NCBI GenBank assembly: GCA_020638905.1
Contig: JACKHP010000003.1
Span: 62,001-126,000, forward strand
Origin: Planctomycetota bacterium
GTDB lineage: Bacteria; Planctomycetota; B15-G4
DNA: 64,000 nucleotides
Direction of reading: 5' to 3'
The translations under genes were made by a program, and so were the position numbers. The notes under the pieces were generated by a model. The model was given only the letters and a program-made list of their open reading frames with translations. It did no database searches and was not told the DNA's origin. This document shows positions 8,910 to 15,481 of this stretch, piece by piece (positions within the stretch are counted from its first letter, which is position 1; the number at the start of each line of letters is the position of its first letter).

Positions 8910-9758
8910 TCACTCCTTGGTGACGCTGGCCTTCTCGACCAGGACGTCGTAGCTGTATCCGGCGCCGAAGTCCTTGGCCAGGGCCACGGTGCCCTTGACG
9001 AGCACGACGTCGCCCACCGCCACGCTGTCGTCGGTGGTCACGGTCAGGTCGTCGGTTCCGGCGGCGCCCGTACCGTCCTTGATGTGGACCCAGTTGCGGC
9101 CCAGGATGCCGGCGTTGAACTTGACCACGCGTCCGCGCAGCGTGACCTCGCTGCCCGACAGCGCGGCCTTCTCGGCGAACACCGCGGCCACGGTCTTGCC
9201 GCCCTCGACGGGCGGCACCGGCTCGACGGCTCCGGCCGGAGCCGAGGTGTGCGCGGCGCCGGGCTGGGCGCCCGCGGCCATCGCACCCGACGGCGCCGCC
9301 GCGGCGCCGTGTCCCAGCACGTCGACGTGATCGGCGAAGTAGACCACGTCGAAGGTGCGGTGCAGCGTGCTGCTCTCGTAGTCGCGCATCGCCATCGCGC
9401 TCGGGAACGCGACCTCGTCGCCGACCGCCACCTCGAACTCGGTGCACGCGGCCCAGACCTGGGAGCCGCCCACGTCCACGTGCACGTAGGTGTATCCGGC
9501 GGTGTCCATGGTCTCGAGCACGCGGCCGCGCAGCATGCCGTCGGCGGCGGCCATCGCGGGAGCGGGCGTCGACGGCTGCATCGCCGTCCCGGCCGCGGGC
9601 GTGATGCCCAGCGCCTCGACGCCGTGCTGCACATCCGGACGCGTCGGCGCCGCCTCCTTCGATTCGGAGGGTGCCGTCGGGCTGCACGCGCAAGGCAGGC
9701 AGAGGGCGGCGGCGAGGCTCGCGGCGAGCGCGACGGACGAGGGGAGCGGCGTCTTCAC
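8910..9758 (-). CDS. Secreted protein with two OB-fold nucleotide-binding-like domains
   Basis: 282 residues from GTG 9758, which has GGAGG 7 bases upstream; an ATG 6 bases further upstream is in another frame. A signal peptide ends in a Cys-containing stretch (LPCACS) that only loosely fits a lipobox. Two similar modules follow: residues 73-135 (GMLRGRVLETMDTAGYTYVHV, ending HRTFDVVYF) and 190-280 (GSEVTLRGRVVKF, NWVHIKDGTG, DDLTVTTDDSVAVGDVVLVKGTV). Both have the pattern of small OB-fold domains found in exported 'DNA-binding/NrfJ-type' proteins; here they more likely bind metal, haem or sugar ligands in the envelope. An Ala/Pro-rich linker joins them. It stands alone with its own promoter element. 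The fold call is moderate and the function unknown. Confidence 0.65.
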   Translation of the reverse strand: MKTPLPSSVALAASLAAALCLPCACSPTAPSESKEAAPTRPDVQHGVEALGITPAAGTAMQPSTPAPAMAAADGMLRGRVLETMDTAGYTYVHVDVGGSQVWAACTEFEVAVGDEVAFPSAMAMRDYESSTLHRTFDVVYFADHVDVLGHGAAAAPSGAMAAGAQPGAAHTSAPAGAVEPVPPVEGGKTVAAVFAEKAALSGSEVTLRGRVVKFNAGILGRNWVHIKDGTGAAGTDDLTVTTDDSVAVGDVVLVKGTVALAKDFGAGYSYDVLVEKASVTKE

Positions 9759-9791
9759 GGGACATCCTCCGATGAAAAGGACGGGCCGATC

Positions 9792-9797
9792 AGCGTA
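9792..9797 (-). promoter_or_regulatory. Candidate -10 element (TACGCT) for the OB-fold gene
   Basis: TACGCT on the minus strand, 34 bases before GTG 9758. It fits the TAnnCT hexamer found ahead of many genes in this window. No clear -35 box is seen. Confidence 0.4.
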
Positions 9798-10037
9798 ACC
9801 GATCGACCCGTCCCGAGGCTCGTCCCGAGGGCTCGGGAAGGAGAACGCCGCGAGGTCGCCCCGGACGGATCACGCCCCCCTTGCGCGACCCACCCGACCC
9901 GCACCGGAGCGTCCACCGACCGGTGCGCCATCCGCTCTCGGGCGTAGATCGCCTCCGCGGCTCGGCACCCATCGATGGATGTCGACGGACCCCCTACTCA
10001 CCCGCGAACACGCGAGCGCCGGACGGCGCCCGATTGC

Positions 10038-10043
10038 TAGGCT
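10038..10043 (+). promoter_or_regulatory. Candidate -10 element (TAGGCT)
   Basis: TAGGCT 65 bases before ATG 10108, of the TAnnCT type. The -35 region is not recognisable. Confidence 0.4.
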
Positions 10044-10107
10044 CTCCCCCCGTTCACCGGTGCCTCGGCACCGCCGCACCGCCAACGGACGAACCGGGAG
10101 ACCCCTC

Positions 10108-12504
10108 ATGGCGACCAAGCCGACCACGAACCACCGCTGGCGTTTCTTCCGCTCGGGCGGTGTCGACCAGGTGCGCATCGAGCGCGGTTCCGACGTCCTG
10201 AACCTGCACACCCTCGACCAGAAGCTGTGGGTCGCGCTGAGCTGCCCGGTCAGGGGTCTCGAGTTCGACGAGCGCACCCTGGCGTTGCTCGACACCGACG
10301 GCGACGGACGCGTGCGCGCCCCCGAACTCGTCGCGGCCACGCAGTGGCTCGGCAAGGTCCTGAAGGACGCCGACGAACTCACCCAGGGCGTCGACGGCGT
10401 GAAGCTGTCGTCGATCCGCGACGACACCGACGAAGGGCGCTCGGTGCTCGCGTCGGCGAAGCACATCCTGGCCAGCCTCGGCAAGGAGTCGTCCGGCGCG
10501 ATCACGATCGGCGACACGCTCATGACCGCCGAGGTGTTCGCGCAGGCGCGCTTCAACGGCGACGGCGTGGTGCCGCCCGCGTCGCTGTCCGACGCCGACG
10601 CGCGCGCGGTGGCCGAGGAGATCGTGCGCTGCACCGGCGGCGCGATCGACCGCTCGGGCCTCCCCGGCTTCGACGGCGCGACGCTCGACGCGTTCTTCGC
10701 CGACTGCGCGGCGTACGCGGCCTGGCGCGACGCGGGCGCCGCCGACGCGGACGCGATCCTGCCTCTGGGCGACGCGACCGGCGCGGCGCTGGCGGCGATC
10801 GACGCGGTCCGCACGAAGGTCGACGACTTCTTCGCGCGCTGCCGGCTGGCCGCCTTCGACGAGCGCGCGCTGGCGGCGCTCAACAAGGAGGAGTCGGCCT
10901 ACCTCGAGGTGGCCGCGAAAGACCTCTCGATCACCGTCGACGAGGTGGCGCAGTTCCCGCTGGCCTCGATCCAGGCCGGGCGCGAGCTGCCGCTCGAGCA
11001 GGACCTCAACCCCGCCTGGACCGCCGCGATGACCGCGCTGCGCGACGCGGCCGTGCGTCCGCTGCTCGGCGAGCAGCGTGCCTCGCTCTCCGAGGCCGAC
11101 TGGACGGCGCTGTGCGCGAAGCTCGCACCCTACCGCGCGTGGCAGGCGGGCAAGGCCGGCGCGTCGGTCGAGTCCCTCGGCCTCGAGCGCGTGCGCGCGA
11201 TCCTCGCCGGAGGGACGAAGGACGCGCTGGCGGCCGCGATCGACGAGGACAAGGCGCTCGCCTCGCGCGTCGACGCGATCACATCGGTCGAGAAGCTCGC
11301 GCGCCTGCACCGCGACCTGTTCAAGCTGCTCAACAACTTCGTCAGCTTCACCGACTTCTACGCGCGCCGCACGGCGATCTTCCAGGCCGGCACGCTGTAC
11401 TTCGACGGACGCGCCTGCGACCTGTGCGTGCAGGTGCTCGACGCCGCCAAGCACGGAACCCTCGCGCCGATGTCGAAGTCGTACCTCGCCTACCTCGACT
11501 GCACCCGTCCCGACGGACAGAAGCTCCAGATCGCGGCGGCGTTCACCGCGGGCGACAGCGACAACCTGTTCGTGGGACGCAACGGCCTGTTCTACGACCG
11601 CAAGGGCCGCGACTGGGACGCGACGATCACGAAGATCGTCGACAACCCGATCAGCATCGGGCAGGCCTTCTGGTCGCCTTACAAGAAGCTCCTGCGCTGG
11701 ATCGAGGAGCAGGTCGCCAAGAAGGCCGCCGCGGCCGACGCCGACGCGTCGACGAAGCTGCAGACCTCGGCTGCCACGGCCGGCACCGCGGCGTCCACCG
11801 GCACGGCCGCCCCGCCCAAGAAGATGGACATCGGCGTGCTGGCCGCGATCAGCGTGGCCATCGGCGGCATCGCCACCGTGCTGGGCGGCATCATGGAGGC
11901 GTTCTTCGGCCTCGGCTACCTCATGCCGCTCGGACTGCTGGGACTCATGCTGCTCATCTCGGGTCCGTCGATGGTCATCGCGTGGCTCAAGCTGCGGCAG
12001 CGCAACCTGGGTCCGCTGCTCGACGCGAACGGGTGGGCGGTCAACGCGCTCACCCGCGTCAACCTGCCGCTCGGGCGCTCGCTCACGGCGGTGTCCGCGA
12101 TCCCCGAGGGCGCCGAGCGCTCGCTCAAGGACCCGTACGCGCCGAAGAAGAGCGCGTGGCCGCGGGTGCTGCTCGTGCTGCTCGTCCTGGCCGGCGTGGG
12201 ATACGGCCTCTACCGCTTCGGATACCTGCACGAGTGGCTGCCCGAGTACGTCCCGGCGTACGTGAGCGACGAGTTGTCGTGCGTCGAGTCGGCCAAGGCC
12301 GGCGAGACGGTCGAGATCGGCGTGCCCGCGGGGACGTCCGCGCTCTCGCTGTACGACTCGGCCAGCGGCGCGGTGACGGCGCTGGCCGTGACCGACGGCA
12401 AGGCCAGCTTCACCGTCCCCGAGGGCACGCCGGTGGGCACGCGCTTCACGGTCAGCGACCCGGCGCGTCCCGAACTGTCGTGCGCCTTCGACGTGGTCGA
12501 GTGA
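10108..12504 (+). CDS. EF-hand-containing membrane protein of unknown function
   Basis: 798 residues from ATG 10108, with GGGAG 8 bases upstream. There is no signal peptide. Near residues 60-72 lies a canonical EF-hand calcium loop (DTDGDGRVRAPE) followed by helix. Residues 80-560 are a long soluble region with many Ala, Asp and Glu residues and no family motif that I know. Two membrane segments follow (about 576-600 and 605-632), then a soluble stretch, a third membrane helix (about 685-703) and a final 90-residue beta-rich domain of Ig/PKD-like character. A large cytoplasmic, possibly Ca-binding part linked to a small exported beta domain is inferred. The stop overlaps the start of the next gene, so the two are translationally coupled. 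It may be a conserved protein of this lineage; no function is claimed. Confidence 0.7.
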   Translation: MATKPTTNHRWRFFRSGGVDQVRIERGSDVLNLHTLDQKLWVALSCPVRGLEFDERTLALLDTDGDGRVRAPELVAATQWLGKVLKDADELTQGVDGVKLSSIRDDTDEGRSVLASAKHILASLGKESSGAITIGDTLMTAEVFAQARFNGDGVVPPASLSDADARAVAEEIVRCTGGAIDRSGLPGFDGATLDAFFADCAAYAAWRDAGAADADAILPLGDATGAALAAIDAVRTKVDDFFARCRLAAFDERALAALNKEESAYLEVAAKDLSITVDEVAQFPLASIQAGRELPLEQDLNPAWTAAMTALRDAAVRPLLGEQRASLSEADWTALCAKLAPYRAWQAGKAGASVESLGLERVRAILAGGTKDALAAAIDEDKALASRVDAITSVEKLARLHRDLFKLLNNFVSFTDFYARRTAIFQAGTLYFDGRACDLCVQVLDAAKHGTLAPMSKSYLAYLDCTRPDGQKLQIAAAFTAGDSDNLFVGRNGLFYDRKGRDWDATITKIVDNPISIGQAFWSPYKKLLRWIEEQVAKKAAAADADASTKLQTSAATAGTAASTGTAAPPKKMDIGVLAAISVAIGGIATVLGGIMEAFFGLGYLMPLGLLGLMLLISGPSMVIAWLKLRQRNLGPLLDANGWAVNALTRVNLPLGRSLTAVSAIPEGAERSLKDPYAPKKSAWPRVLLVLLVLAGVGYGLYRFGYLHEWLPEYVPAYVSDELSCVESAKAGETVEIGVPAGTSALSLYDSASGAVTALAVTDGKASFTVPEGTPVGTRFTVSDPARPELSCAFDVVE

Positions 12505-12815
12505 GCGCGGACCGGACGCCGCCCGGCGGCGCCTCCCCGCACGCGACGGACGACGCAGCGCTCGCGTGCCGCGTCGGCTGCGGCGCGTGCTGCATCGTCC
12601 CGTCGATCTCGTCGCCCATGCCGGGACTGCCGCACGGCAAGCCGGCGGGCGTGCGCTGCCCGCACCTCACCGACGACCTGCGCTGCGCGCTGTGGGGACG
12701 TCCCGAGCGCCCGGCGGTGTGCGCCAGCCTGCCGCCGCGCCTCGACTGGTGCGGACGCGACGAAGCCGAGGCCCGCGCGCTGCTCGCCGCGCTGGAGCAC
12801 GCGACGCGTCCCTGA
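12501..12815 (+). CDS. YkgJ-type cysteine cluster protein (metal-chelating)
   Basis: 104 residues from GTG 12501, whose first bases overlap the previous stop (GTGA), a normal coupling arrangement. The sequence carries a dense set of Cys residues, CRVGCGACC near residues 27-35, then single Cys around 54, 62, 75 and 84, which matches the small 'zinc- or iron-chelating' UPF0153/YkgJ family. These proteins are thought to bind Fe-S or zinc; their targets are unknown. Coupling with the EF-hand membrane protein suggests both act on the same process, possibly as a metal site for it, which is inference. Confidence 0.75.
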   Translation: MSADRTPPGGASPHATDDAALACRVGCGACCIVPSISSPMPGLPHGKPAGVRCPHLTDDLRCALWGRPERPAVCASLPPRLDWCGRDEAEARALLAALEHATRP

Positions 12816-12855
12816 GCGCTCGCCGCGCACGACGCGCGGACGCGTGCGGTCCCTC

Positions 12856-12886
12856 GCGCGCGCGGCCCCTCGCCGCACGCGCGCGC
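12856..12886. terminator. Possible terminator between convergent genes
   Basis: A 9-bp alternating CG stem (12856-12864 with 12878-12886) around a 13-base loop, placed between convergent stops at 12815 and 12896. The stem is low-complexity CG, so this is only a candidate. Confidence 0.4.
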
Positions 12887-12895
12887 TCCCCCGCA

Positions 12896-15097
12896 TCAGG
12901 GATGGAACTCGCCGACCACGCCCTCGCCGGCCTGGAGCGCCTGGGCCTCGGCCGTCAGCTTCGTGCCGCCCGTGTTGAGCGGCTTGAGCAGCGCCACCGC
13001 GTCCCCGGGGAACGGCGGCGTGCCCAGCTCGGCCGGCCCGGCGCCCACGACCGAGAGCACGCTGCCCTTGACGAGCGGACCGCCGTGCTCGGGATCGAAC
13101 CAGCCCACCGACCACGAGCCCGCGGCCAACGTCACGGTCATCGGCGAGGCGGAGTCCCGGTCGTAGAAGGCGTAGATCGACCCGGGCTTGGCGAAGCCGT
13201 AGTCGCCGCCCGCGAGCAGCAGCTCGTCGTGCGGCGCCATGGTCGTGAACGGCAGTTGCTCGTGGAAGAAGTCGAGCGCGTAGCGGGTCTGGTCCCACAG
13301 CAGGTCGCGCGAGCGCCAGTCCTCGCAGTCGAGGTCGTCGTTCGCGTAGCCGTAGCCGAAGTACCACTCGACGCCCGCGCCGCCGGCCATCAGGTTGCCC
13401 CACAGCACGAGCGAGCGCATCTCCTCGTGGGTCGGATCGTTCGCGTCGGGCTTGGCCCCCACGTTCGACGGACCGACCTCGTCGACGCACACGATCCACG
13501 GCAGCGCCGATCCAGCGGCCTCGGATGCGGCGCGCCACTGCAGCGTCTCGGCGTGGGCCTGCGAAGGCAGGCCCGCCTGCAACGACGCCCCGGTCACGTC
13601 GGGCGACGGCAGCAGCGGCGGGTAGATGATGTCCTGCCAGTCGGGGAAGGTGTGCACCACGATCGGGTGCTCGTACGGATCGAGCGCGCGCAGCAGCGCG
13701 GCGAACCCGAGCTGCTCGGCGGTCGAGTTCACGATCTCCTCGCCCAGGTTCCACGACACGCCGAGGTGGTGGCCGAAGCGCGCCACGAGCTCGCGGTAGT
13801 AGAGCCTGCGCTCGAGGGCGTCCGGTCCGCCGAGCGCCTCGCCGATGCGCGTCTCCTGCGTGACGACGTGCATCGCGATGCCGAGCGTGTCCATGTGGGC
13901 GAAGACGATCTCCCACTGGTCGAGCTTGCTCACGTCGAAGCGCTCGCGGTCGTACGGGTCCGTCCACATCCAGACGTCGTCGCCGTCGCCGCCCACGTTG
14001 AACGTCAGGAAGTAGACCGAGTTCATGCCCTTCGACGCGAGGTAGTCGAGCGCGCCCACGAGTCCCTTGCCGAGCCCGCCCTTCCAGGTCGGATCGCCCG
14101 GCTGCCAGTCGGCCACGTGCGGCAGGTAGCGGTGCGACGGCGTGGTCGCGTCGAAGTCGGCGAACGCGAGCAGGTTCTCGGGACTGTCGGCGCCGCCCTT
14201 CAGGAAGTGCTCGCCGCTCTCGGCGAAGCGCAGCCAGTGCGTGCCGTCGTGCCGCAGCAGGCCACGGCCCTTGAAGTCGTCGCCGGCGGACGCGGCGGGT
14301 TCGACGACGAAGCAGCCCTGCGCGCCGTCGAGCGACGGATCGGGCACGCCGGCCAGCGGGTCGAGGCTGGCGGCCACGAGCGGTCCGACGCGGAACGAGG
14401 CCGTCCAGGTCCACTCGCCCTGCAGGTCGGGCGTGAAGTAGGTGCGCCACACGTCGCCGGCGGTGGACGACGTCTCGGCCGCGTCGCCGTCGGCGGCGAA
14501 GAAGCCCTGCACCGTGCGCGTCGTCCCGCTGCTCGTGTGGACGAAGTCGAGCACCAGCCGCATGTCGCGGAACGGGTTCGGATCGCCCTGCTCGTCGCTC
14601 GCGGGTCCGTGCAGGTCGAGCCGGATCGGGTGCCACTCACGCAGCTCGCCGGTGAGCGTCGCGCCCGACTGGCAGCCGCCCTCGACGAACGTGACCAGGA
14701 GCTTGTTCGAGAAGCAGTACATCCCGGCCGTCGTGACCAGATTCGCGATCATGAACTGCAGATGCTGGCCCGGGACGGCCGAGGGCGGCACGGCGACGAC
14801 CACCGAATCGACCAGCACCGTCGCGGCGATCGGGAGGAACGGCCCGTCGTCGAGGCTCGCCAGCACCTGGCTGACGACCTCGGGCGAAGGATCGAGTCCG
14901 AGCGCGTCGAGCGTCACGAGGTACTTCCCGTTCTGCACGGGCAGCGTGAGCACGTCGATCAGCGAGGGACCGAGCAGCGTCGCGGTGTTCGTCGCGTTGC
15001 AGACCTGCGCCGACGGGCGCGACGCGGACACGCACAGCAACACACACAGGCACGCGGCAAGCCGCGTCCCGTGGGAGAGACCCGGGGTGGGGGACAT
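12896..15097 (-). CDS. Secreted glycoside hydrolase with DUF5060 domain (DUF4038/GH140-like)
   Basis: 733 residues from ATG 15097, chosen for the signal peptide (LAACLCVLLCVSASRPSAQ); no strong Shine-Dalgarno is seen and the frame stays open further upstream. Residues 35-140 form an Ig-like lineage-specific domain. Residues 154-236 match DUF5060, the N-terminal beta-domain of several exported glycosidases (HPIRLDLHG, WRTYFTPDLQGEWTW). Residues 275-610 form a TIM barrel with LLRHDGTHWLRFAESGEHFLKGG at its entry. The acid/base and nucleophile candidates are E453/E454 in WNLGEE and E540 in CVDEVGP. The last 100 residues resemble the putative collagen-binding beta domain that ends these enzymes. 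It probably cleaves a plant- or algal-type polysaccharide side chain outside the cell; the exact substrate cannot be told. Confidence 0.82.
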   Translation of the reverse strand: MSPTPGLSHGTRLAACLCVLLCVSASRPSAQVCNATNTATLLGPSLIDVLTLPVQNGKYLVTLDALGLDPSPEVVSQVLASLDDGPFLPIAATVLVDSVVVAVPPSAVPGQHLQFMIANLVTTAGMYCFSNKLLVTFVEGGCQSGATLTGELREWHPIRLDLHGPASDEQGDPNPFRDMRLVLDFVHTSSGTTRTVQGFFAADGDAAETSSTAGDVWRTYFTPDLQGEWTWTASFRVGPLVAASLDPLAGVPDPSLDGAQGCFVVEPAASAGDDFKGRGLLRHDGTHWLRFAESGEHFLKGGADSPENLLAFADFDATTPSHRYLPHVADWQPGDPTWKGGLGKGLVGALDYLASKGMNSVYFLTFNVGGDGDDVWMWTDPYDRERFDVSKLDQWEIVFAHMDTLGIAMHVVTQETRIGEALGGPDALERRLYYRELVARFGHHLGVSWNLGEEIVNSTAEQLGFAALLRALDPYEHPIVVHTFPDWQDIIYPPLLPSPDVTGASLQAGLPSQAHAETLQWRAASEAAGSALPWIVCVDEVGPSNVGAKPDANDPTHEEMRSLVLWGNLMAGGAGVEWYFGYGYANDDLDCEDWRSRDLLWDQTRYALDFFHEQLPFTTMAPHDELLLAGGDYGFAKPGSIYAFYDRDSASPMTVTLAAGSWSVGWFDPEHGGPLVKGSVLSVVGAGPAELGTPPFPGDAVALLKPLNTGGTKLTAEAQALQAGEGVVGEFHP

Positions 15098-15481
15098 GGA
15101 GAGACCCGAGGGAAGGACGCGGACGTCGATCGACTCCCCTCGGCCCCCCCTGCGGACCTCGACGTGCGAGCGCGCGGATTGTAGCGAGCCGCACCCGCGC
15201 ACCGGATGACGATTCGCGACGTCACGCGCGAAGTCCGCGGCGCGCGTCGGTGCGCGTCGATACGTGAAGGGTGACGTCGTGACGCGGTGCGACACGTGTG
15301 CCGCGGCCCACGCCGCATCGCCGACTGGGTACGATCACCCAGCACGCGACACTGCGCGCGTCACACCTCGCGCCCGACGCCGGACGTCCCGCGCTGCCCG
15401 GACTTCCTGACGCGCAGACCGTCTGCCGCGCGCAGGGATCTTGCCGCGCCCGCCGGTCGAGCCTCCGTCACCCGTCCCGCC
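15098..15481. other. Intergenic region upstream of the glycosidase gene
   Basis: A 384-base gap between two minus-strand genes. It must contain the glycosidase promoter and the end of the upstream transcript, but I see no convincing promoter box, terminator or small gene in it. Confidence 0.3.

Larger units (their letters stand above)
9759..10107. other. Divergent intergenic region with two promoter-like elements
   Basis: The 349-base gap separates the OB-fold gene from the EF-hand/membrane gene. It holds the minus-strand element at 9792-9797 and the plus-strand element at 10038-10043. An imperfect hairpin of CCCGAG/CTCGGG type lies near 9813-9838. I see no gene in it. Confidence 0.5.

Noticed and set aside
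12210..14636. An 808-residue minus-strand open frame overlapping the glycosidase in another frame
   Set aside because: The true frame carries DUF5060 and catalytic Glu motifs; this one is low-complexity Arg/Ala-rich.
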